DNA from: Caballeronia humi
GTDB lineage: Bacteria; Pseudomonadota; Gammaproteobacteria; Burkholderiales; Burkholderiaceae
Reading direction: 5' to 3'
Length of the DNA: 64,000 nt
Assembly (NCBI RefSeq): GCF_001544475.1
Contig: NZ_FCNW02000013.1
Coordinates: 62,001-126,000 of the forward strand
In this document: piece after piece, positions 45,315 to 54,108 of the stretch
Position numbering within the stretch: the stretch's first letter is position 1
Layout of the letters: every line of letters begins with the position of its first letter
Notes under the pieces: model-generated
Told to the model about the DNA's origin: nothing
The model's input: only the letters and a program-made list of their open reading frames with translations
The model's database searches: none
Translations under genes and position numbers: made by a program

Positions 45315-46223
45315 AGCCGGCAACATCCGCGCGAACGAGACCGCCATCGTCGCGAGCTCCTGCGCGGCGGGCGTGAGCGGTACGCCCGCGCGGCGCAGCA
45401 GGCAGACCGGCGTGCTCGCCACGTGCTCGACGATCGGCACCACGGCGACGTGCTCGCGGAAAAAAGCATGCTCCGCGAGCCGAGCGGGCTCGAGCGCGAG
45501 ATAGTCGGAGTTCGCGACGCAGTGCATCGTGTCGAACACGGCTTCGGTCGTTGCGGCGATGCGCGGCGCGTCGAGCCCGGCGGTGTCGAAGAGCATCGAG
45601 AGGCGATTCGCCGTGGATACGACCCTGCGCGGCCGCGTGCTGACCCATCCTGCATCGCTCAACTCGGCGAGCGTGCGCGCGCCCGCGAGCGGGTGACCGC
45701 GCCGCGCGATCACCGCGACTTCTGAATCGAACAGACGCGTGGTTTCGAGATCGTGCACGTCCGCGTCCTGCGAGACGAGCGCCAGCGCGAAATCGAGGCT
45801 GCCGTCGCGCACCCACGACGTCAGCACGCGCGAGGTCGCGCTCGTCAGATGCACGTCGATGCGCGGGCAGCGCTCCCGAAAACTCGCAAGCAGCGCGGGA
45901 AAGAGCCGCATCGTTGCTTCGGCGGCGAGGCCGAGCGCCACCTGTCCCGTCGATTCGCCGCGCAACTGGCGCATCTCCTCTTCCGTCCGCAGACACTCGC
46001 CGAGAATCACGTCGGCGCGCACCCGCAGGCGTTCGCCGATCGCGGTGAGCCGTGCACCGCGATGTCCACGCTCGAAAAGCGGCCCGCCGACGCTCGCTTC
46101 GAGCTTGCGCAACTGCTGCGTCACGCCGCTCTGCGCGACATTCAAACTCCGCGCAGCGGCGCGCAGGCTGCCTGCTTCCGCCACCGCGATGAACATGCGC
46201 AACTGTGCAAGCGTCAATTCCAC
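45288..46223 (-). CDS. LysR-family transcriptional regulator
   Basis: A 311-residue LTTR. The N-terminal winged helix is clear (LAQLRMFIAVAEAGSLRAAARSLNVAQSGVTQQLRKLE), followed by the periplasmic-binding-protein-like effector domain. The GTG at 46223 starts the usual LysR N-terminus; in-frame ATGs at 46274 and 46283 would add 17-20 residues. It is divergent from the binding-protein/aspartoacylase-like operon, which it probably regulates. Confidence 0.9.
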   Translation of the reverse strand: MELTLAQLRMFIAVAEAGSLRAAARSLNVAQSGVTQQLRKLEASVGGPLFERGHRGARLTAIGERLRVRADVILGECLRTEEEMRQLRGESTGQVALGLAAEATMRLFPALLASFRERCPRIDVHLTSATSRVLTSWVRDGSLDFALALVSQDADVHDLETTRLFDSEVAVIARRGHPLAGARTLAELSDAGWVSTRPRRVVSTANRLSMLFDTAGLDAPRIAATTEAVFDTMHCVANSDYLALEPARLAEHAFFREHVAVVPIVEHVASTPVCLLRRAGVPLTPAAQELATMAVSFARMLPASAGRVPSA

Positions 46224-46358
46224 GTTGTTTCCACGATGGGCCGCCTTCGTCGAGTGATCTCGAAAAGTGATCATGATAAGCAAATCGGCCCTTTTTCGTG
46301 GCGTTTTGCAGCCTTAGTATCGGTTGGCGATTTCTCAAAAAACCAGCCGGCTCCTTCG

Positions 46359-47144
46359 ATGACCAAACTCACCTCGCTTCTGATGACCTCGACGCTCGCC
46401 GCGGTTCTTGCCGCGTCCCCCGCTTTCGCCTTCGCCAAAGACGCCAACGCACTGCGCCTCGGGATCGATCCTGGATATCCGCCGATGGACGTGAAGACGC
46501 CGGACGGACACGTCGCGGGCTTCGACGTCGATCTCGGCGACGAAATCTGCCGCCGCATCGCGATGCATTGCGAGTGGGTCGAGCTGGAGTTCTCGGGAAT
46601 GATCCCGGCGCTGCAGGCGCGCAAGATCGACGGGATCATGTCCTCGATGGCGATCACCGATAAGCGCATGAAGCAGATTGCGTTCTCCACGAAGCTGTTC
46701 CAGTTCAAGTCGCGGCTGATCGCGAAGAGTGGTGCGGCGCTGACCGCCAACGCGCAAGGGCTGCGCGGCAAGCGTATCGGCGTGCAGAGCGGCAGCCAGT
46801 TCGAAACGTATGCGCTCAAGAACTGGCAGCCGGGCGGCGTCGAAGTGGTCGCTTACCAGAGTCAGGAGGGCGTGTTCAACGACCTCGTCGCGGGACGCAT
46901 CGACGCCGCGCTGCTCGGCTCGGTGGAAGCGGAGCACGGCTTTCTGAAGACATCGCGCGGGACGGGGTTTGCGTTCGTCGGCGAGCCGCTTTCGATGGGC
47001 GATCACGGTGTCGGCATGGGCTTGCGTCAGGACGACACCGCGCTGAAGGCGAAAGTCGATCGCGCCGTCGCCGACATGCGCACCGACGGCACGTACCAGA
47101 AGATCGCCCGCAAGTATTTCGACTTCGACGTCTACGGCGACTGA
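46359..47144 (+). CDS. Polar amino-acid periplasmic binding protein
   Basis: A 261-residue class II binding protein of the His/Lys/Arg/ornithine family with a signal peptide (STLAAVLAASPAFAFA). The mature start LRLGIDPGYPPMDVKTPDGHVAGFDVDLGDEICRRI is a textbook signature, and the ligand Arg/Asp positions look usual. No permease or ATPase follows; instead an aspartoacylase-like gene does, so it may feed another transporter or serve as a sensor. Confidence 0.9.
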   Translation: MTKLTSLLMTSTLAAVLAASPAFAFAKDANALRLGIDPGYPPMDVKTPDGHVAGFDVDLGDEICRRIAMHCEWVELEFSGMIPALQARKIDGIMSSMAITDKRMKQIAFSTKLFQFKSRLIAKSGAALTANAQGLRGKRIGVQSGSQFETYALKNWQPGGVEVVAYQSQEGVFNDLVAGRIDAALLGSVEAEHGFLKTSRGTGFAFVGEPLSMGDHGVGMGLRQDDTALKAKVDRAVADMRTDGTYQKIARKYFDFDVYGD

Positions 47145-47167
47145 CGCTCTCTATTCAAGGATCATCG

Positions 47168-48286
47168 ATGCAAACGCAACGCAAGTCGCTCGTCTCGACC
47201 ACGCTCGGTACCCAGCGCGAACTCGTCAGCTTTCACTTCGGCACGCCGGGCGAGGGCGAGAAGGTCTATGTACAGGCGTCGCTTCACGCCGACGAAACGC
47301 CCGCGATGCTGACCGCGTGGCAACTCAAGCAACGTCTGAAGCAACTCGAAGCCGATGGACGCTTGCGTGGTGAAGTGGTGCTCGTGCCGGTGGCGAATCC
47401 GGTCGGGCTTTCGCAGCACGTGCTCGGACAATTTCTCGGACGCTTCGAGGCAAACAGCGGCCACAACTTCAACCGCAGCTTTCCGATGCCGACCGCTGCG
47501 GCGCTGGTCACGCGCATCGGTTCGAAGTGGACGCGCGATGCACGCGAGAACACGCGGCTCTTGCGGCGCGCAGTGCGCGACATGCTGGCTGAAAGCACGG
47601 CGAAGAACGAGTTCGAATCGCTGCGCCTGACGCTTCTCACGCTCGCCGCCGATGCCGACGTCATCCTCGACTTGCATTGCTCGCTCGAAGCGACCATGCA
47701 TCTCTACACGAGCCCGGCGAGCTGGCCCGAGGTCGAGCCGCTCGCGCGCTACATCGGTGCGAATGGCGTGCTGCTCGCGACCGACTCGGGCGGGCAATCG
47801 TTCGATGAGATTCACACGCTGCTGTGGAATGAAGTGCGCGCGCTGCTGGGGGAGATGCCGCTCGCGGCGCCGAACGTCGCGGTGACGATCGAGCATCGCG
47901 GACAGCGTGACGTGTCGTACGAGACGGCACGCGAGGATGCGGATGCGATCGTTGAGTTTCTCGTGCGGCGCGGGGTGATCGAAGGCCAGGCGCGCGAGCT
48001 GCCGCCGCTCTTGCATCCGGCGACACCGCTTGCCGGCAGCGAGCAGTTCGTCGCGCCGGTGAGCGGGGTGGTGGTTTATCGTGCGGCGGTCGGGGCGCGT
48101 TTGAAGGCGGGCGATCCCGTGTTCGATATCGTCGACCCGCTGACCGATGAAGTGACGACGCTATATGCCAAAAACGATGGGGTGTTCTACATGCGCCGGG
48201 CGATCCGGTTCGCGTATGCAGGCGCGCCGATGGGGCGCGTTTCAGGCGAGAAGGCGTTCAGGACCGGGGTTTTGATCGGGGCTTGA
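47168..48286 (+). CDS. Succinylglutamate desuccinylase/aspartoacylase-family protein
   Basis: A 372-residue M14-type zinc hydrolase. The zinc ligands appear in QASLHADETPA (His and Glu) and ILDLHCS (His), and the catalytic Glu in VTIEHRGQ. A C-terminal biotinyl/lipoyl-like beta domain follows (APVSGVVVYRAAVGARLKAGDPVFDIVDPLTDE). Family members cleave N-acyl amino acids or remove amide-linked acids. AAGGA precedes the ATG, and it lies 23 bp after the binding protein gene. Confidence 0.9.
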   Translation: MQTQRKSLVSTTLGTQRELVSFHFGTPGEGEKVYVQASLHADETPAMLTAWQLKQRLKQLEADGRLRGEVVLVPVANPVGLSQHVLGQFLGRFEANSGHNFNRSFPMPTAAALVTRIGSKWTRDARENTRLLRRAVRDMLAESTAKNEFESLRLTLLTLAADADVILDLHCSLEATMHLYTSPASWPEVEPLARYIGANGVLLATDSGGQSFDEIHTLLWNEVRALLGEMPLAAPNVAVTIEHRGQRDVSYETAREDADAIVEFLVRRGVIEGQARELPPLLHPATPLAGSEQFVAPVSGVVVYRAAVGARLKAGDPVFDIVDPLTDEVTTLYAKNDGVFYMRRAIRFAYAGAPMGRVSGEKAFRTGVLIGA

Positions 48287-48296
48287 AAAGGCCCGA

Positions 48297-49565
48297 TCAC
48301 GATTCCGCGCTTTCGGTCGTGACGGGACGCCTGAGAAACTGCACGCCTTCGAGATGCAGCGTCAAGGCCATCGCCGCCGCAATCGATGTTTCCACGATCA
48401 GCGCCGTCGCGGCGGCGCCTTGCTCGCCGAACAGCTTCGCGAGCACCGCGAGCAAACCGAAATTCAGCACGGCCGATGCGATCAGCACGCGGCTGAACGC
48501 CGAGTTCATTCCGAGTGGGAGCATGGTCTGAACGCCGAACAGGTCGGACAGGCTCGACATCAGCGGAACGAACGCCATCCAGCGCAGCACGTCGACGGTT
48601 GGCTCGTATTGCGGGCCGTAGAGCAGCTTCACCGCGAGCGGCGCGCCGAAGAAAATGCATAGCGAGATCATCGACGCGATGCCGCCCTGCAAGACGAACA
48701 TCTTGCGCAGAAAGACGAACGCTTCGTCGCGCGCGTGATGCATGAGAAAGCTCACGCGTGGATAAGCGGCGGTTCTCAACGGTTGCAACATGCCGAGCGC
48801 GGCGCGGATGAGTTTGTCGCCCGCGGCGAAATAGCCGCCCGCCACGTTGCCCGCCATGAGCGTCAGCAGCACGATATTGCTCGACGCATAGATCTCGACG
48901 AGCGACGTCGCGATGAACACGCTCCATCCTTCCCTCAGCCGCGCCAGCGCGGCCTTGACCGACACCGGCACGAAGTCGATCTCGCGGCGGAAATAGAGAA
49001 ACGTGCAGATCGCGATGCCCGACAACAGCGGAACCAGCGTGTTGACCAGCATCGCGATGTAGACATCGTCGCGATGACGCACGAACAGATACATCGCGGG
49101 CACGCTGAGCGCACGGCCCGCGAACACGAAAATGCTGATCGGCGCGAGATCCTCCACGCCCTGGAAGTACCATGTTGGAATGAGCATCGCGCCGACGGCC
49201 ATGCCGAAGCCGGTCAGCAGCAAGTCACGGTTCTCGGCGAGCTGCGGCACGGTGAACGTCAGCGCCAGCAGAACAAGAAAGCTGCTGACGACGAGCAACG
49301 CCTGCGCCGACATCGTTTCCCAGAAGACGCGCGAACGCGTCGCGCGGTCGTCCCGATTGATCGATATTTTCGGCGTGGCCGTGAGCGAGAAGCTGAAATT
49401 CGTCAGCGTGATGAAGTAAGCGGTGAACGCCAGCGCGAATGACAGACGTCCGTACTCGTTCGGACCGAGCACGCGCGCGAGCCACGGCAGAGTCAGAAGC
49501 GGTGCCAGGTAAGTGGACACCTGCAACGTCATCAGAATCGTGAAGTTCCTCTTGAATGAAGCCAT
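48297..49565 (-). CDS. Polysaccharide flippase (Wzx/MATE-like O-antigen transporter)
   Basis: A 422-residue membrane protein with about twelve helices, starting MASFKRNFTILMTLQVSTYLAPLLTLPWLARVLGPNEYG, the typical entry of Wzx-type flippases. It should move lipid-linked sugar repeats across the inner membrane. The frame is open upstream; this start matches the family. It follows the ATP-grasp gene by 50 bp. No glycosyltransferases are encoded beside it. Confidence 0.9.
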   Translation of the reverse strand: MASFKRNFTILMTLQVSTYLAPLLTLPWLARVLGPNEYGRLSFALAFTAYFITLTNFSFSLTATPKISINRDDRATRSRVFWETMSAQALLVVSSFLVLLALTFTVPQLAENRDLLLTGFGMAVGAMLIPTWYFQGVEDLAPISIFVFAGRALSVPAMYLFVRHRDDVYIAMLVNTLVPLLSGIAICTFLYFRREIDFVPVSVKAALARLREGWSVFIATSLVEIYASSNIVLLTLMAGNVAGGYFAAGDKLIRAALGMLQPLRTAAYPRVSFLMHHARDEAFVFLRKMFVLQGGIASMISLCIFFGAPLAVKLLYGPQYEPTVDVLRWMAFVPLMSSLSDLFGVQTMLPLGMNSAFSRVLIASAVLNFGLLAVLAKLFGEQGAAATALIVETSIAAAMALTLHLEGVQFLRRPVTTESAES

Positions 49566-49615
49566 TAAACGGTTTTGTCCTCGGCATCGGATGATGCCGT
49601 TATATGAAGTATCGA

Positions 49616-50668
49616 CTATGCGCCCAGCTTCAGCTTTTCCCACTTGAGGTCGGAAAAACAGGGTCCTTGCGTGGCTTCGCTGAACTTGACGTCGTTGTGT
49701 TCCGCGTTCCACTCCATCAGCATGACTTGCTCATCGGCATCGACGGTCACATCCCACCCTACGCAGCGCGCGTACGGCACCTTTGCATGCAACTCGATCA
49801 CCTTGCGCACGCACTGCTCGTATGCCGGCAGCGTCACGCCTTCGAATCGCGTCCTGGAATCGGGATGGGCGTCGACGCCCATCCAGTCGCTCGAATATCC
49901 CTCGCGATTTAGCCGTCCGCTTGCAAGATCCGCGGGGACGCAGATTTCGCTGTCTGGGCGGATGAAGGAATCGGTGGTCCGGCCGAGTCGGAGGAAGCAG
50001 GCGCGCAGCGAGATATCGCCGGCATTGTCGACGACGGTCGTGAGACGGATCGTGGCGACCGCCTTCGACGCAAACTGGCGAAACGACTCGTGCTGGACGA
50101 TGAATCGTTGCAACACGCCGTTGCCGAGCTGTTTGATACGCGCCACGTCGAAGTTCGCGCGGTTCATGAGGAAGACGCCCCGGCCTTGCATCGATTGGTC
50201 GAGCTTGAAGACGACCGTATCCGTACTGGCGAACGCCAACTCCGCAACCTTTGCATCGGGGATCGCCACGTGATCGACGGAGAAGAACATGCCGTTCACG
50301 TAGTAGCCGATGTCCGGAAATACGTCGTCGTGAAAAAGCAGTCGGGAGAGCGGCTTAAGGTGGGATATTTTGCCGTACATGCCTTTCAATTTCGGCACGA
50401 CGATCCAGCCGTAATAGTTGTCCGGAATCCAGCCTTCCTTGAAGGTCCGGTTGAAGGCGGTGTACGCGTGAAGCCAGGGTGCGTAGCAAGTGTCGCCGAA
50501 GACATCGCGGGCGTAGGCGTCCGCTAGCCGCATTTGAGCAGGATCGGTCTTTCCGTGCCTTTCCTCGATGGCGCGGAGGATCTTGCCCGCCTCCACGTGA
50601 TGCTTCCAGTCGAATCTTCGACGTGAGAGGTTCTCCCACGAATGCTTGACGAGGCGCTTGACTTGCAC
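49616..50668 (-). CDS. Sugar-transfer-associated ATP-grasp protein
   Basis: A 350-residue ATP-grasp enzyme of the type found in polysaccharide loci. Nucleotide/metal regions are VVFKLDQSMQGRGVFL and VGWDVTVDADEQVMLMEWNAEH. Such proteins attach amino acids or similar groups to carboxyl-bearing sugars. The GTG at 50668 has AGAGGTGA in front; an ATG at 50710 has no ribosome-binding site. Together with the flippase it suggests a small surface-glycan decoration unit. Confidence 0.83.
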   Translation of the reverse strand: MQVKRLVKHSWENLSRRRFDWKHHVEAGKILRAIEERHGKTDPAQMRLADAYARDVFGDTCYAPWLHAYTAFNRTFKEGWIPDNYYGWIVVPKLKGMYGKISHLKPLSRLLFHDDVFPDIGYYVNGMFFSVDHVAIPDAKVAELAFASTDTVVFKLDQSMQGRGVFLMNRANFDVARIKQLGNGVLQRFIVQHESFRQFASKAVATIRLTTVVDNAGDISLRACFLRLGRTTDSFIRPDSEICVPADLASGRLNREGYSSDWMGVDAHPDSRTRFEGVTLPAYEQCVRKVIELHAKVPYARCVGWDVTVDADEQVMLMEWNAEHNDVKFSEATQGPCFSDLKWEKLKLGA

Positions 50669-51277
50669 AGCGTTGTCACCTCTAAAGAAGGTTGTTGTCT
50701 GATGAAACATACTTTGGCCCGAGCGCTTGATCGTGCCTTCATCGAGGTCGATGCGGTGTCACGACATGCCGTGATCGCGGCGTGGCTCCGCGAGCATGCG
50801 AAGCAGGGCGCATCGCATATTTCGCGCGATCGGAAGCTGACAACGCGTCGTTGCTTCAGGTCGGACCAGGGGAGCCGTGCGGAGATGTTCAAGCGGCGAT
50901 GGTTTAGCGCAGGCGCACTGTCGTATCGAACATCAGCGCATGCGAGTGTTTAACACACTTCTTCGCTCCAGTCTGTGCGCCGGCGATGATAAGAAAACCG
51001 CTATGGCATGTGCTGCTGCAGAAAGCGTTCAAGCAAACGTTAGCTGGGTGGCCTCGGACGTTCCAACTAGACGGAATTGTGATTCAGCCTTACGTCTCTA
51101 ATTGACGAAGGTCGTCATAACATCGCGGTAATCGCCCAGAAAGCGCACAGAAAGAAAGGGGCGTGGTGATTTCATGCATGGTGAAAGCGCTTGACGCGGC
51201 TCCGTTCGTTTCTGCGAAGAGCGTGCCAATGACGAGCGTGATGGACCAGGCAGAGGTGTGCATCGTCGGTGAGCGCT
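50669..51277. other. Non-coding stretch before the TetR gene
   Basis: A 609-bp gap with relatively low GC in its middle. The only structure seen is the inverted repeat TGACGA-AGG-TCGTCA (51103-51117), whose half-site resembles the operators at 52071-52117. No gene is supported. Confidence 0.5.
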
Positions 51278-51997
51278 CTAACGCGGCGCGTCATCAGGCT
51301 GTTCACCGTCCTCGTTTGCCAATGCATCGACCCGTTCAAATATGGCACCGCGTGGTGCTGAAGGATCGGCGATCGGCGCAAAGGCCAGCTTTCTGGCTTC
51401 CTTCGACCCGATGCCAAAGGCGCGCATGAGCGCGAACATCGATTGTTCGGAGTAGTCGGCGGGCGCGTCGCCAGACAGCAAGGTTTCGATGCCGTACATG
51501 ATCGAGCCAAGCGCGATATCGCGCGCGACAACCACATCCGCAACGTCGAATCGACCGGCATCGGCAGCCATCTGCAGATCGCGCGTGAGGTACTCGTCGA
51601 GCAGGCGGCCTCGCGATCCCCGTTTTGTGCCCACCCGCGTGATGAACGCGCCCCACAGCGGATACCGTGCCGCCATCCCCATATAAAGCCGCGAACCGAC
51701 CACCACGCGCTGCGCCGGATCATCGATCGCACGCACGAGCGGATCGATGACCGCGAGCACTTCATCGCTGCTTTCGCCCGCTACCGCAGATAGCAGTTCC
51801 GCAGTCGTGCGGAAGTAGTTGTAGAACGTTCCGCGTGCTACGCCCGCCGCTGCGATGAAATCATCGATGGTCGGGGCGTCCGCTCCCTTCTCCGCAAAAA
51901 CCCCCAGCGCGCTTTCGATCAGACGAATGCGGGTCTTTTCCCGTCGCAACGCCCCCACGCGAGTTCGATGATTTTCACTCGATTCTGTCGCTTCCAT
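51278..51997 (-). CDS. TetR-family repressor of the aromatic cluster
   Basis: A 239-residue TetR protein. The helix-turn-helix is visible in TRIRLIESALGVFAEKGADAPTIDDFIAAAGVARGTFYNYF. The C-terminal ligand domain is unclassified. It is divergent from the catabolic operon beginning at 52174, and the shared region carries two matching operators, so self-regulation and control of that operon are likely. Confidence 0.9.
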   Translation of the reverse strand: MEATESSENHRTRVGALRREKTRIRLIESALGVFAEKGADAPTIDDFIAAAGVARGTFYNYFRTTAELLSAVAGESSDEVLAVIDPLVRAIDDPAQRVVVGSRLYMGMAARYPLWGAFITRVGTKRGSRGRLLDEYLTRDLQMAADAGRFDVADVVVARDIALGSIMYGIETLLSGDAPADYSEQSMFALMRAFGIGSKEARKLAFAPIADPSAPRGAIFERVDALANEDGEQPDDAPR

Positions 51998-52069
51998 TGG
52001 CTATCCCGTTGATCTGGCTTGATTTTAGCAGCGCAAGCGCCCTGCGGGTTTGTCCTATGCGAATTCATA

Positions 52070-52117
52070 TTGACGAGATTGTCATTTTGCATAGAATTGG
52101 AACTGACAAATTCGTCA
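52070..52117 (+). promoter_or_regulatory. Promoter with two TetR-type operators
   Basis: Two 14-bp palindromes of form TGAC-N6-GTCA lie at 52071-52084 and 52104-52117; the second is nearly the reverse complement of the first. Their centres are 33 bp apart, three helical turns. A promoter fits between them: TTGACG (52070-52075), 16 bp, TAGAAT (52092-52097). The upstream operator covers the -35 and the downstream one lies just after the -10. Confidence 0.65.
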
Positions 52118-52173
52118 ACACGAGATTCAGCAATCCCCGAGTCGTCTTTCGCTCGGGGTCACAGGAGGCAGAT

Positions 52174-53022
52174 ATGCGGTTCGTCAGTTTCGAAAAGAAT
52201 GGCAAGGCAACCCTCGGCGTGCGGGAAGGAGACTATGTGCGCGTCATCGGCGACGAGTCGCTGGAATCGCTCCTCGCTCGCGGCGTAAGTCTTGGTGAGT
52301 ACGCGAAAACAAACGCGACGGAAGACAAAGTGCCTGCCGACGGCCTGAAGTTCCTTCCGCCGCTGCAAAAGCCGCCGAAGATCGTTTGCGTGGGCCTGAA
52401 CTACGCCGACCACACGAAGGAGAGCAAGTACGAACAGCCCGACTACCCGACCCTGTTCCTGCGCGTCAACACGAGTCTCATCGCGCACGAGCAGCCGATG
52501 ATTCGTCCGAGTGTGACCGATTCCGAAGGCCTCGATTACGAAGGCGAGGTCGCTGTCGTATTGGGCAAGGGCGGCCGCCATATTTCGAAGGGAGACGCGC
52601 TCTCGCACGTAGCGGGCTATGCGCTCTTCAACGATGGCTCGGTGCGCGAGTATCAGTTCAAGACGCCGCAGTGGACCGTCGGCAAGAACTTCGACGGCAC
52701 GGGCGCATTCGGTCCCGATCTCGTGACCGCTGACGAATTGCCGGCAGGCGCGAAAGGCCTGCTGCTGGAAACGCGCGTGAACGGTGAAGTGGTTCAATCG
52801 GCCAGCACCGACGACATGGTCTTCGACGTCGCGACGCTCATCAGCGTAATCAGCGAAGCCATCACGCTCGAACCGGGCGACGTGATCGTGACCGGCACGC
52901 CGTCAGGCATCGGCTGGGCGCGCACGCCGCGTCTTTTGATGAAAGCGGGAGACGTCTGCGAAGTGTCGGTCGAGAAGATCGGCACCCTGCGCAATGTCAT
53001 CGCTGACGAAGCCGCACGCTAA
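52174..53022 (+). CDS. Fumarylacetoacetate hydrolase-family enzyme of the aromatic cluster
   Basis: A 282-residue FAA-fold hydrolase. Metal ligands are visible in LDYEGEVAVVLGKG and ALFNDGSVREY; the GTPSGIGWAR loop is conserved. The start MRFVSFEKNG has AGGAGG upstream; the longer open frame includes the operator region and is rejected. It probably cleaves the C-C bond of the ring-opened product formed by the next two enzymes. Confidence 0.9.
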   Translation: MRFVSFEKNGKATLGVREGDYVRVIGDESLESLLARGVSLGEYAKTNATEDKVPADGLKFLPPLQKPPKIVCVGLNYADHTKESKYEQPDYPTLFLRVNTSLIAHEQPMIRPSVTDSEGLDYEGEVAVVLGKGGRHISKGDALSHVAGYALFNDGSVREYQFKTPQWTVGKNFDGTGAFGPDLVTADELPAGAKGLLLETRVNGEVVQSASTDDMVFDVATLISVISEAITLEPGDVIVTGTPSGIGWARTPRLLMKAGDVCEVSVEKIGTLRNVIADEAAR

Positions 53023-53080
53023 TTTCTAATCCGCGAAGCCGGACGCAGAGCCGGCGCTTTTCGAACATGGAGACACGGTC

Positions 53081-54019
53081 ATGAGCGACCCTTCCGTAGC
53101 ATCCGCATGCGCGAGTGTTCACTCGATCGATCACTTTGCGCTGAACGTTCCCTCGCTTGCCGATGCCGAGCGCTTTTTCAGCGCGTTCGGTCTCGACGTA
53201 GCAGCGACGGACAAAGAACTTGAAATGCGCGCAACCGATGGACATCGTTGGGCGCGCGTCTTCTCTGCGTCGAGCAAGTCGCTGGCGTACTTGAGTTTTA
53301 ACTGCTTCGAAGAGGATTTCGCAGCGATCCGCGAACAGGTCAAGGTGGCCGGCGCGGAACTGGCTGCATCACCCAATGAAGGCTTCTGGTTCCACGATCC
53401 GGACGGCAACCTGATCCAGGTGAAGATCGGCCCTAAGACGACGCCATTCCATAAGGAACCATGCGTCGTCGCATCGAGCAACGCGGACGAGCGCGGTGCG
53501 CACATGCGCTCGCAAGCAACGACCGTGCGTCCGAGACGTCTTTCGCATGTGTTGCTCTTCTCGCCTGACGTGCTTGGCGCGCTCGATTTCTATGGCAAGG
53601 CGCTCGGCCTGCGTTTGTCGGACAAGTCGCTCGACATCATCGCGTTTACACATGCGCCGCATGGCAGCGACCATCATCTGGTTGCGTTCGCCAAGAGCAG
53701 CGCGCGCGGCTGGCACCACGCGGCGTGGGACGTCGATAACGTGAATCTCGTCGGTCAAGGCGCGTCGCAGATGGCCGCGGCCGGTTTCACGAAGGGCTGG
53801 GGTACAGGCAGGCACGTGCTGGGCTCGAACTACTTCCACTACGTCCAGGACCCATGGGGCTCGTTCTGCGAGTACTCCGCCGACATCGATTTCGTGTCTG
53901 CAGGCCAGGCCTGGCCTGCTGGCGCCTTCGCGCCGGAAGACTCGCTCTATTTGTGGGGCCCGCCGGTCCCCGACGACTTCATCCATAACACCGAAGCCGG
54001 CGTCGTTTCAGAAGACTGA
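53081..54019 (+). CDS. Type I extradiol (VOC) ring-cleavage dioxygenase
   Basis: A 312-residue two-domain VOC enzyme. The Fe(II) triad is apparent: His156 (RRLSHVLLF), a His in GWHHAAWDVD (212/213) and Glu264 (SFCEYSAD). The second-shell residues His253-Tyr254 are also present. The N-terminal domain is non-catalytic. It cleaves a catecholic ring next to the hydroxyls. ATGGAGAC upstream provides a ribosome-binding site. Confidence 0.9.
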   Translation: MSDPSVASACASVHSIDHFALNVPSLADAERFFSAFGLDVAATDKELEMRATDGHRWARVFSASSKSLAYLSFNCFEEDFAAIREQVKVAGAELAASPNEGFWFHDPDGNLIQVKIGPKTTPFHKEPCVVASSNADERGAHMRSQATTVRPRRLSHVLLFSPDVLGALDFYGKALGLRLSDKSLDIIAFTHAPHGSDHHLVAFAKSSARGWHHAAWDVDNVNLVGQGASQMAAAGFTKGWGTGRHVLGSNYFHYVQDPWGSFCEYSADIDFVSAGQAWPAGAFAPEDSLYLWGPPVPDDFIHNTEAGVVSED

Positions 54020-54108
54020 TCGCTTCACACCCTTTGCATCGATTCGATGGCTGCCGGTTCATCCGGCGCCAGGGCACAACTCGTTCTTTTTTCCGCAGGT
54101 GATCCGAA

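Noticed and set aside
42908-45655. A 915-codon open frame antisense to tadG and its neighbours
   Set aside because: It is Arg-rich, typical of the reverse strand of high-GC genes, and lies opposite well-supported genes.
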